NCBI GenBank assembly: GCA_900763355.1
Contig: CAAFJY010000126.1
Coordinates: 1-10,083, forward strand
Source: Clostridia bacterium
GTDB lineage: Bacteria; Bacillota; Clostridia; Oscillospirales; Butyricicoccaceae
Direction: 5' to 3'
Length of the DNA stretch: 10,083 nucleotides
This document shows positions 1 through 6,450 of the stretch, piece by piece. Position 1 is the stretch's first letter; each line of letters starts with the position of its first letter. The translations under genes and the position numbers were made by a program. The notes beneath the pieces were generated by a model. It did no database searches. It worked only from the letters and a program-made list of their open reading frames with translations, and was not told the DNA's origin.

Positions 1-11
1 AGATCCCAGCG

Positions 12-203
12 ATTTTCCCGGGAACGTGGCTGCGGAAGTCCCGTCTTTTTTGTTCAATCTGCCCGATTTATGGACATCATTTCCAGATTTGGTCGCCATC
101 CTGCCCAATTTCCCCGGCTCACTCTATGTTAATGTCCCGTTTAGGCCGGCGATTCCCCATTCCAAAGAGTTTGTATCGCAAAACCCGTCATTTTCCCCAT
201 TCC
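12..203 (-). repeat. Degenerate short repeats in a gene-free left flank (possible insertion-sequence end)
   Basis: This stretch before the first promoter holds no gene I can support. Read on the minus strand it repeats a loose motif close to TGGGGAAAAT, often followed by a G-rich step. Copies lie at about 190-203, 151-163, 106-118, 78-90 (weak) and 11-23. The two best share GGAATGGGGAA and sit 40 bases apart. In addition, 59-121 shows a roughly 21-base period on the plus strand. The stretch is less GC-rich than the neighbouring genes. Some IS21-family elements carry several transposase-binding repeats at their ends, so this could be the outer end of an element lying to the left. No transposase is visible, and the array may be only a decayed intergenic repeat. 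Confidence 0.35.
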
Positions 204-210
204 GCCCCGA

Positions 211-239
211 TTTACAGAGAATACGTTTTATGGTATAAT
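211..239 (+). promoter_or_regulatory. Sigma-A type promoter for the acyltransferase gene
   Basis: TTTACA (211-216) and TATAAT (234-239) are separated by exactly 17 bases. A TG at 231-232 gives an extended -10. Transcription would start near 246, leaving a leader of about 20 bases. That leader contains the ribosome site AAAGGAGG at 253-260, seven bases before the ATG at 268. This is the best housekeeping promoter in the window and probably serves both plus-strand genes up to 1713. Confidence 0.8.
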
Positions 240-267
240 CAGCCAGTCCCCGAAAGGAGGGATCTCT

Positions 268-1287
268 ATGACCGACCGTTCCGTGTCCTTTGACAGCGAC
301 GTGGACCTGCTGCGGCTGCTGAGCGCCTATTTTGTGGTCATCATCCATGTGGCCGGGCGGTTTTCCCCCGCCTGCGTGATCTACAATTCCCTGGCCCGGT
401 TTTCGGTGCCGGTGTTCGTCCTCATCAGCGGCTATTATCTGTTGTCCCGGGAGACGCCGGTGGGCGTTCTGTGGAAAAAAGCCCTGCGGCTCATGGCTCT
501 CATGGTTTTCTGGGCGGGGGTGTATTACCTCTATACCCTCTCCCAGGGGGCGGCCTTTGAGGGGGCGAAAGCCGCGGTGAAATACCTCCTCACTCAGCCC
601 ATGCACCTGTGGTATCTCTACGCCGCGGCGGCGCTCTATGTGTTCACGCCGGTGTTTTTCGTCTTTGCCCGCAGCGCAGGGCGGCGGGAGTGGCACTATG
701 CCCTGGCCCTGTTCTTTTTCTTCGGCTCGGTGGTGACCGTCCTGCTGCGGTCCCCCTGGTTCCCCACCCTGACCCTCATCGTGGACAAGACCAAGGTGCC
801 CTGGCTCCTGGGCTTCCCCTTCCTTTATTTATTAGGAGGATATCTCCGCAGATTCCCGCTGGAGAGCCCCCGGGCCCGGCGGGTGATCTATCTTCTCGGT
901 CTTCTGGGCTTTGCCGGGACGGCGGCGGGGACCTGGGCACTGTCGGCCCGGACCCAGGTCATCCACGGGCTGCTCATGAGTTTTTTCTCCCCCGGGGCCA
1001 TTCTCCCGGCGGCGGCGGTCTTTGTGGCCGTCAAGGAGCGGGTCGCCCGCCATCCCCTGCCGGAAAAGCTGCGCCTGCCCCTCCACCGGGCGGCGGACTG
1101 CACCATGGGGGCCTATCTCATCCATCCCCTGGTGAAAATGGTGCTTCAGAACCAACTGCATTTCCCCTTTGAATCCCTGCCCCAGTGGGCCGGGCTCCCC
1201 CTCCGGGCCGCGCTGGTCTATGCCCTGGCTCTGGCCCTCACCTTTGTGCTGAAAAAGCTTCCCGGTGTGGGGAAACTGATGGGATAA
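268..1287 (+). CDS. Membrane acyltransferase, acyltransferase-3 family (OafA/WecH-like)
   Basis: This predicted multi-pass inner-membrane enzyme of 339 residues would move an acyl group, typically acetyl or succinyl, onto a cell-surface glycan or other envelope molecule. The acceptor cannot be read from sequence. The N-terminus has the family's R-X10-H motif: R16 and H27 in the first hydrophobic helix, where the histidine is the proposed catalytic residue. Other family-like segments are FSVPVFVLISGYYLL (45-59), HLWYLY (113-118) and a C-terminal MGAYLIHP (280-287). About ten hydrophobic segments are spread along the protein, and the length is normal for the family. The start is fixed by AAAGGAGG seven bases upstream. 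A gene for a small membrane protein follows after 15 bases, probably on the same transcript. No glycan-synthesis genes lie nearby to suggest a substrate. The family call is firm. Confidence 0.85.
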   Translation: MTDRSVSFDSDVDLLRLLSAYFVVIIHVAGRFSPACVIYNSLARFSVPVFVLISGYYLLSRETPVGVLWKKALRLMALMVFWAGVYYLYTLSQGAAFEGAKAAVKYLLTQPMHLWYLYAAAALYVFTPVFFVFARSAGRREWHYALALFFFFGSVVTVLLRSPWFPTLTLIVDKTKVPWLLGFPFLYLLGGYLRRFPLESPRARRVIYLLGLLGFAGTAAGTWALSARTQVIHGLLMSFFSPGAILPAAAVFVAVKERVARHPLPEKLRLPLHRAADCTMGAYLIHPLVKMVLQNQLHFPFESLPQWAGLPLRAALVYALALALTFVLKKLPGVGKLMG

Positions 1288-1302
1288 ACGGAGGTTTTTG
1301 CC

Positions 1303-1713
1303 ATGAAAAAGCGATTCTTCCCCCTTCTCGCCCTGGTTTTGACAGCAGCCGCCGTCCTGTTCTGCGTCCTCTGGCAGCAGGCCCGGCGGGATCAACGCGA
1401 GCTCCTTCTGCTGGCCCGGTCCGGGGCCGCCGAGGCCGAAACGCGGTTTTCTGACTACCGTCTCCGGGGCGAGGAGAGCGATTATTGGGGCGGCGTGGCC
1501 GCCTGGCGGGTGTTTCAGCAGGCCCATGATCTCCTCCGGAGCGAGGACCGCCTGGTCCTGAACGAGATCTATGCCGCCCTCCTCCTTTCTCCGGAGCAGG
1601 CCCGGCCCCAGCTGGAAGCCCTTACCGAGATCCTGGCGCAGTTTGTCGGAGATCCCCTGGACCAAAACGCCCTTCTCCGGCTGTATGACCTCCGCGCCGC
1701 CCTGCAAAATTGA
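1303..1713 (+). CDS. Small single-pass membrane protein of unknown function
   Basis: I do not recognise this 136-residue protein. It starts MKKRFF, followed by one hydrophobic segment (about 7-24), and the rest is hydrophilic. This is a type II membrane anchor or an uncleaved signal, with no lipobox cysteine in a convincing position. The remainder (about 25-136) is rich in Leu, Ala, Arg and Glu and looks all-helical. It contains heptad-like stretches such as residues 26-47 and 98-133, and a YWGGVAAW patch near 61-68. No enzyme motif is visible. GGAGG at 1290-1294 sits eight bases before the ATG and 15 bases follow the acyltransferase stop, so co-transcription is likely. GC bias and codon use match the neighbours, which supports a real gene. 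It may be a partner of the acyltransferase, but nothing beyond position shows this. Confidence 0.7.
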   Translation: MKKRFFPLLALVLTAAAVLFCVLWQQARRDQRELLLLARSGAAEAETRFSDYRLRGEESDYWGGVAAWRVFQQAHDLLRSEDRLVLNEIYAALLLSPEQARPQLEALTEILAQFVGDPLDQNALLRLYDLRAALQN

Positions 1714-1725
1714 CCGAAAACATGC

Positions 1726-1768
1726 AAAAAAGCTCCCCGGGAGCCCGCTTGGGCTCCCGGGGAGCTTT
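1726..1768 (-). terminator. Intrinsic terminator shared by two convergent transcripts
   Basis: A perfect 16-base-pair stem (1731-1746 with 1751-1766) closes a four-base loop. On the minus strand it is followed by six T (1731 down to 1726), so it ends the marR-ABC operon 15 bases after the second ABC gene's stop. On the plus strand the trailing run is only three T, so it probably also stops the acyltransferase transcript, but less efficiently. Confidence 0.88.
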
Positions 1769-1782
1769 GATGTTTCACCTCA

Positions 1783-4038
1783 TCACGACGCCTGGTCAAA
1801 CTGGCTGTTATAGAGCTCGGCATAGAAGCCGCCCTGGGCCAGGAGGGTCTCGTGGGTGCCGCTTTCAATAATATCGCCGTGCTTCATCACCAGGATGAGG
1901 TCAGCGTTGCGGATCGTGGACAATCGGTGGGCAATGACAAAGGACGTGCGGTTTTCCATCAGCCGGTCCATGGCCGCCTGGATCTGCTGCTCGGTGCGGG
2001 TGTCCACCGAGGAGGTGGCCTCGTCCAGGATCAGCATGGGCTTGCCGGAGATCATGGCTCGAGCGATGGTCAACTGCTGCTTCTGCCCCTGGGAGAGATT
2101 GACCTGGTCGTTGAGGATGGTGTCATAGCCCTGGGGCAGAGTGCGGATAAACTTGTCCAGCCCCACGGCCCGGCAGGCCTGCTCCATCTGCTCCTGGGTC
2201 ACGTTTTCGGCGCAGTAGACCAGATTTTCCCGCAGGGTCCCCTGGAAGAGCCAGGTATCCTGGAGCACCATGCAGAAGAGGGAATGCACCGTCTCCCGGC
2301 TCATATCCCGGGTGGGGACGCCGTCGATACGGATCTCGCCCCCCTGGAGCTCATAGAACCGCATGAGGAGATTGACCATGGTGGTCTTGCCCGCGCCGGT
2401 GGGGCCCACGATGGCCACCTTCTGTCCCGGGAGGGCCCGGGCGGAAAAGTCCCGGATGACCGGCTCGGCGCTCCCCGGATAGGTGAAGCGCACATGGTCA
2501 AAGGCCACCTCGCCCCGGATGGGGGCCGGTGCGGGACGGGCGTCGGGCTCTGCCGGCATCTCCTCCGCCTCCAAAAAGGCGAAGACCCGCTCCCCCGCCG
2601 CCGCGGCCGACTGGAGATTCTGTACCGCCTGGGCCATCTGGGACAAAGGCTGGGTGAAATAGCGCACATACATCATAAAGGCCACGATGACCCCAAAGCC
2701 GATCTTCCCGTTGAGGGCCAGGGCGCCGCCCACCACGCAGACGGCCACATACCCCAGGTTGCCGATGAAGCCCATGACGGGCATCATGAGCCCGGAAAGG
2801 CACTGGGCCCGGAAGCCGCTCTCGCACAGATCCCGGTTCATCCGGTCAAAGGTGTTCTGGGCGGCCGTCTCGCCGTTATAGGCCTTCACCACCGTGTGAC
2901 CGGCAAAGATCTCCTCGATGTGGCCGTTGATCTCCCCCAGATGCTTCTGCTGGCGGGCAAAATACTTCTGGCTGCGGCTCATGATGGCCATCATGATGGC
3001 AAAGCCCAGCAGGCTGGCGCACACCGCCGTGAGGGTCATGATCCCATCGGTGAGGAGCATCATCACCAAACTGCCCAAGAAGAGGATGACCGCCGTGATC
3101 AGATTCCCCAGGCTGTGGCTGAGGGACTGGCCTATGGTGTCCACATCGTTGGTCACCCGGGAGAGAATGTCGCCGGTGGTGGTGCTCTGAAAAGAACTCA
3201 TGGGCAGCCGGTTGATCTTGCTGACGATGTCCCGGCGCATCCCGCGGGAAATTTTCTGGGTGACGGTGGCCATGATGAAGCTCTGGGTCCCGGAAAAGGC
3301 CGCGCTGAGGAGATACATGACGATAAGCCCCAGGGCGATGGCGCGCACCCGGCTCAGGTCGATCCCGGGGGCTACCAGGGCGGCAACGCTCTCCGGCAGG
3401 TCATCCAGCACCGAGAGGTCGGTCTCGCTGTTCAGCTCCCCCAGCTGGGAGAAAATGTCCAGGGCCTTCTGCTGATCTCCGGCGGAATAGACCGTCCCCG
3501 CAAAGGTCAGGTCGGAAAAGAGGGCCTGATAGACCGGCGCGGGCAGGGTGTCCAGCGCCGCCGTGCCATTCTCCTCCCCGCTCATGGCGGAGAGGGCCGT
3601 CAGCCCCTCGGCCTGGTCCTGCACCGAGAGGGTGACGCCGTTGTACGTCAGTTCCCTTGGCGCGGGGGAGTCCAGGTTCTGCCCCATTTTCCCCGCCAAT
3701 TCCGCGAGATTTTCCGACATCTGGGTCCCCACCGCCTGGGAAAAGTCGGCCAGCACTTCGGCATCCGGGGTGACCCCGGCGGTGATGACCTCGGTCATGG
3801 CCGAGAGCCGGTCGGGGCCCATGAGCGTCAGGACCGTTCCCAAAACGGCGCAGACCAGCGCCGCCGCCATGACCGCCCGGTATTGCTTGCAGTGGGCCAG
3901 GAGCTTTTTCCAGGTGCCCACGAGATTTTTGGGCTTTTCGCCGCTCCGGGCCATGCCGCCGGGGCCGTGACGGCCACCCATGGGCCCGCGCATGGGCCGC
4001 TGCTGGGCCTGGCCCAGCTGATATTCCTTCTGTTCCAT
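1783..4038 (-). CDS. Heterodimeric ABC exporter subunit with the catalytic Walker B (BmrD/LmrD/YheH-like)
   Basis: This 751-residue half-transporter fuses a six-helix membrane domain to an ATPase domain, and pairs with the product of the gene just upstream to export drugs or other amphipathic compounds. The ATPase part shows Walker A GPTGAGKT (545-552), Q-loop Q593, signature LSQGQ (648-652), Walker B LILDE with catalytic E673, and H-loop H704. The signature departs from LSGGQ, while Walker B and the H-loop are intact, as in the catalytic partner of heterodimeric exporters. Two oddities are visible. There is a roughly 35-residue N-terminal tail rich in Gly, Arg, Met and Pro. There is also a hydrophilic insert of about 150 residues (about 76-230) between the first two membrane helices, which would face outside. 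Usual half-transporters are about 570-620 residues. Its ATG overlaps the upstream stop by one base (TGATG), indicating coupled translation. Substrate unknown. Confidence 0.93.
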   Translation of the reverse strand: MEQKEYQLGQAQQRPMRGPMGGRHGPGGMARSGEKPKNLVGTWKKLLAHCKQYRAVMAAALVCAVLGTVLTLMGPDRLSAMTEVITAGVTPDAEVLADFSQAVGTQMSENLAELAGKMGQNLDSPAPRELTYNGVTLSVQDQAEGLTALSAMSGEENGTAALDTLPAPVYQALFSDLTFAGTVYSAGDQQKALDIFSQLGELNSETDLSVLDDLPESVAALVAPGIDLSRVRAIALGLIVMYLLSAAFSGTQSFIMATVTQKISRGMRRDIVSKINRLPMSSFQSTTTGDILSRVTNDVDTIGQSLSHSLGNLITAVILFLGSLVMMLLTDGIMTLTAVCASLLGFAIMMAIMSRSQKYFARQQKHLGEINGHIEEIFAGHTVVKAYNGETAAQNTFDRMNRDLCESGFRAQCLSGLMMPVMGFIGNLGYVAVCVVGGALALNGKIGFGVIVAFMMYVRYFTQPLSQMAQAVQNLQSAAAAGERVFAFLEAEEMPAEPDARPAPAPIRGEVAFDHVRFTYPGSAEPVIRDFSARALPGQKVAIVGPTGAGKTTMVNLLMRFYELQGGEIRIDGVPTRDMSRETVHSLFCMVLQDTWLFQGTLRENLVYCAENVTQEQMEQACRAVGLDKFIRTLPQGYDTILNDQVNLSQGQKQQLTIARAMISGKPMLILDEATSSVDTRTEQQIQAAMDRLMENRTSFVIAHRLSTIRNADLILVMKHGDIIESGTHETLLAQGGFYAELYNSQFDQAS

Positions 4039-5795
4039 CAGGCCAATTCCTCCTTTGACAGCTGGGAGAGGGCGATCTGCTGATAGACCGGGCAGGTCTC
4101 CATCAGCTCCCCGTGTGTCCCCATACCCACGATGCGCCCCTGGTCCAGCACCAGGATGCGGTCGGCATCCCGGATGGTGCCGATGCGCTGGGCCACGATG
4201 ATCCGGGTCGTCCCGGCGCAGGCCTTGTCCAGCGCCCGGCGCAGCACCCGGTCGGTCTTGTAGTCCAGGGCCGAGAAGGAGTCATCAAAAATCAGGATCT
4301 CTGGATTCCGGGCGATGGCCCGGGCGATGGAGACCCGCTGCTTCTGTCCGCCGGAGAGGTTCCCCCCGCCCTGGGCCACAAAGGCCTCCAGCCCGCCCTC
4401 CATATTGTCCACGAACTCGGCGGCCTGGGCGGTCTCCACGGCGGCGCGGACGGCTTCCTCCCCCGCCGGGGGCGCGCCGTTGTCCCCATAGTCCACGTTG
4501 GAGCGGATGCTCCCGGTGAACAGGGTAGCCTTTTGGGACACATAGCCGATGCGGTCCCGCAGGGCACTCTGACGGTATTCCCGCACGTCGGCCCCGTCCA
4601 CCAGCACCTGGCCGCCGGTGGCGTCATAGAACCGGGGGATGAGGTTGATGAGGGTGCTCTTGCCGCAGCCGGTGGCGCCGATGATGGCCACCGTCTCCCC
4701 CGCATTGGCTGTGAAAGAGATGTGCTCCAGCACATCCTCCCCCGCGTCGGGGTAGCGGAAGGACACATCCCGGAACTCCACCCGGCCGGCCTGGCCGGGC
4801 TCGCCCTGGGTGCGCTCCCCGTCCCGGATGGTGGGGCGGGTGTTCAGCACCTCGTTGATGCGCCCCGCCGCCACCGAGGCCCGGGGCAGGATCATAAAGA
4901 TCATCACCAGCAGCATGAAGGCCATCACCACCTGCATGGCATACTGGGAAAAGACCATCATATCGGAAAAGAGGGTGAGCTTGCTCCCCATCCCCGCCCG
5001 CTGGATGAGGAAGGCCCCGATCCAATAGACCGCCAGGGACAGGCCGCTCATCACCAGCTGGATGCTGGGCATCATAAAGGCCAGGGTCCGCTGGTTGAAC
5101 AGTTGGGTGGCCGTGAGGGCCTCGTTGGCCCGGGCGAACTTTTCCTCCTGATACTCCTCGGCGTTATAGGCCCGGACCACCGAAAGACCGGTGAGATTTT
5201 CCCGGGTCACCCGGTTGACATCGTCGGTGAGACGCTGCATCTGCTTGAACCGGGGCGTCACCAGCAGCAGGCATACGCCCACCACCAGCAGGAGCACCGC
5301 CACCGCCGCCGCGGTGGACAGGGTCCACTGCCACTGCTTCCCCGCGATCTTGGCGATGGCCCAGGCGGCCATCACCGGGGCCTTGACCATCACCTGCAGG
5401 CCCAGGACGATGACCATCTGCACCTGGGTGACGTCGTTGGTGGAGCGGGTGATGAGACTGGCTGTGGAAAACCGGCCGATCTCCTCCATGGAAAAAGACT
5501 GCACCGCCGAGAAGAGCCGGCTGCGCAGCGTCCCGGAAAAGCCCGTGGCGATCCGGGCGGCGCACACCGCCGTGAGGGCGGAAGCGCACAGGCTCCCCAG
5601 CGCGCACAGCAGCATCTTGCCCCCGGCGGCCAGGATGTCGGCCATCTGGCTTCCCGGGGTCTTGACCAAAACGGTGATGCGGGACATATAGTCCGGCATG
5701 GTGAGCTCCAGCCACACCTGGAAGACCACAAAGGCCACCGACAGGGCCGCCAGGGCCCATTCCTGTTTTTTGAGATTTTTCAGCAGCTGGATCAT
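4038..5795 (-). CDS. Heterodimeric ABC exporter subunit with the degenerate ATP site (BmrC/LmrC/YheI-like)
   Basis: This half-transporter has 585 residues, a normal length: membrane domain about 1-320, ATPase domain about 337-585. Visible motifs are Walker A GATGCGKST (373-381), Q-loop Q421 and a perfect signature LSGGQ (480-484). Walker B ends FDDS, with Asp505 where the catalytic Glu should be, and Gln536 replaces the H-loop histidine. These are the hallmarks of the non-hydrolysing subunit in exporters such as TM287/288 and BmrCD. With the next gene it makes one good and one weak ATP site. I chose the ATG at 5795 because AAAGGAGG lies just before it and membrane-domain homology begins there. 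The same frame stays open to 6215, but that extension is low-complexity antisense-like sequence overlapping marR. The start overlaps the marR stop by four bases (ATGA). Substrate unknown, probably a drug or toxic amphiphile. Confidence 0.93.
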   Translation of the reverse strand: MIQLLKNLKKQEWALAALSVAFVVFQVWLELTMPDYMSRITVLVKTPGSQMADILAAGGKMLLCALGSLCASALTAVCAARIATGFSGTLRSRLFSAVQSFSMEEIGRFSTASLITRSTNDVTQVQMVIVLGLQVMVKAPVMAAWAIAKIAGKQWQWTLSTAAAVAVLLLVVGVCLLLVTPRFKQMQRLTDDVNRVTRENLTGLSVVRAYNAEEYQEEKFARANEALTATQLFNQRTLAFMMPSIQLVMSGLSLAVYWIGAFLIQRAGMGSKLTLFSDMMVFSQYAMQVVMAFMLLVMIFMILPRASVAAGRINEVLNTRPTIRDGERTQGEPGQAGRVEFRDVSFRYPDAGEDVLEHISFTANAGETVAIIGATGCGKSTLINLIPRFYDATGGQVLVDGADVREYRQSALRDRIGYVSQKATLFTGSIRSNVDYGDNGAPPAGEEAVRAAVETAQAAEFVDNMEGGLEAFVAQGGGNLSGGQKQRVSIARAIARNPEILIFDDSFSALDYKTDRVLRRALDKACAGTTRIIVAQRIGTIRDADRILVLDQGRIVGMGTHGELMETCPVYQQIALSQLSKEELA

Positions 5796-6280
5796 GGCTG
5801 TTCCTCCTTTGCTCCGGGGGCGGGGTCTTCGGTCAGGGTCCGCTCCATCCGGTCCAGGGCCGTGCTCTGCATGGTATCCCCGATCTCCCGGGCCACCTGG
5901 GCAAAGGCCGTCAGGCGGTCTTCCCCGATCCGGTCGATGAGGATGCCCACCTGCTCCTCCAGGGCCAGGCCGATGGCCTGGGCCTCTTCCAGGCCCCGGG
6001 GAGTGAGGGCGATCTCCACCGTGCGGGCGTCTTTTTCCCCGGGGAAACGGGTGATGAGGCCCCGGCCCTCCATCTTTTTCAGCAAAACGGCCATGCGGGC
6101 CGTGCTCACATGACACCGGGCGCTCAGCTGCCCCGCCGTCTGGGTCTGCCCTGTATGATACAGACACCCCAGCACCGCTGCCGCGCCGGAGCTGCTTTCG
6201 TCGATCCTCCGGCACAGGGGGCCGGGGACGGTCTCCTTCATCAGAGAGAGCACCCGCTGAATCTGTTCCTGGGTCGCCAT
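5792..6280 (-). CDS. MarR-family transcriptional regulator of the ABC exporter operon
   Basis: This 162-residue winged-helix regulator probably represses its own operon and releases DNA when it binds a ligand, which is usual for MarR proteins beside drug exporters. The DNA-binding part covers about 44-95: TAGQLSARCHVS, then the recognition helix STARMAVLLKKMEGRGLI (59-76), then a wing with the family's D-X-R (D84, R86) and TPRG (93-96). The flanking helices (about 1-40 and 100-146) would form the dimer interface. Cysteines at 23, 39 and 56 exist, but I see no clear redox-sensor pattern. GGGAGG lies upstream of the ATG at 6280. The gene is first in the operon and overlaps the following ABC gene by four bases. 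An inverted repeat touching the promoter supports autoregulation. The family is sure; the ligand and sign of control are inferred. Confidence 0.92.
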   Translation of the reverse strand: MATQEQIQRVLSLMKETVPGPLCRRIDESSSGAAAVLGCLYHTGQTQTAGQLSARCHVSTARMAVLLKKMEGRGLITRFPGEKDARTVEIALTPRGLEEAQAIGLALEEQVGILIDRIGEDRLTAFAQVAREIGDTMQSTALDRMERTLTEDPAPGAKEEQP

Positions 6281-6304
6281 GGCGATCCCTCCCTTTCTTT
6301 TTTG

Positions 6305-6317
6305 CTAACCACGTTAG
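6305..6317 (-). promoter_or_regulatory. Probable MarR operator (inverted repeat)
   Basis: CTAAC (6305-6309) and GTTAG (6313-6317) are perfect inverted arms around a three-base centre. The repeat directly follows the -10 hexamer of the minus-strand promoter and spans the expected start site near 6311, where a bound dimer would block transcription. MarR sites are typically short A/T-containing palindromes in this position. The arms are only five bases, so chance cannot be excluded from sequence alone. Confidence 0.55.
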
Positions 6318-6345
6318 ATTGTACCCGTTTTTTCCGGAAAATCCA
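6318..6345 (-). promoter_or_regulatory. Promoter of the marR-ABC-ABC operon
   Basis: On the minus strand the -10 is TACAAT (6323 to 6318), one change from consensus. The -35 is poor: TGGATT (6345 to 6340) at 16 bases matches three of six positions. A weak -35 is common where a regulator controls access. The start near 6311 would leave a leader of about 30 bases with GGGAGG before the marR ATG. I found no equally good promoter within marR or the ABC genes, consistent with one transcript. Confidence 0.55.
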
Positions 6346-6360
6346 TGAAATATCCGTGAA
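6330..6360. promoter_or_regulatory. Palindrome and direct repeats in the marR/hcp divergent region
   Basis: TTTTCCGGAAAA (6330-6341) is a perfect 12-base palindrome lying between the -35 and -10 of the marR promoter. Next to it, ATCCATGAA (6341-6349) and ATCCGTGAA (6352-6360) form a direct repeat with an 11-base step, about one helical turn. Either could bind a regulator acting on marR, on hcp or on both. I recognise no known regulator's consensus (FNR, Rex, NsrR or HcpR) and found no convincing plus-strand promoter for hcp between 6330 and 6450. Confidence 0.35.
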
Positions 6361-6450
6361 TTCCCTGTAAAGGATCTGCGTTTTCCGCCTCCGGCTAAAC
6401 CGCGCCCCTTTTGGGCACACTAGGGGAAAATCGCCACAGGAGGATGTACC

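Noticed and set aside
26..238. A 70-codon plus-strand frame starting with GTG.
   Set aside because: It has no ribosome site, its residues reflect the DNA repeats, and it runs through the -35 and -10 of the acyltransferase promoter.
1852..4083. Very long plus-strand frames opposite the ABC genes (743 codons here and 666 codons at 4113-6113).
   Set aside because: They are antisense shadows of GC-rich genes, rich in His, Gly and Pro, with no recognisable domain. The minus strand carries complete ABC motifs.
5796..6215. An N-terminal extension of the first ABC subunit up to 6215.
   Set aside because: The added 140 residues are low-complexity Arg/Pro/Gly sequence overlapping marR in another frame. 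The ATG at 5795 has a strong ribosome site and the usual family start.
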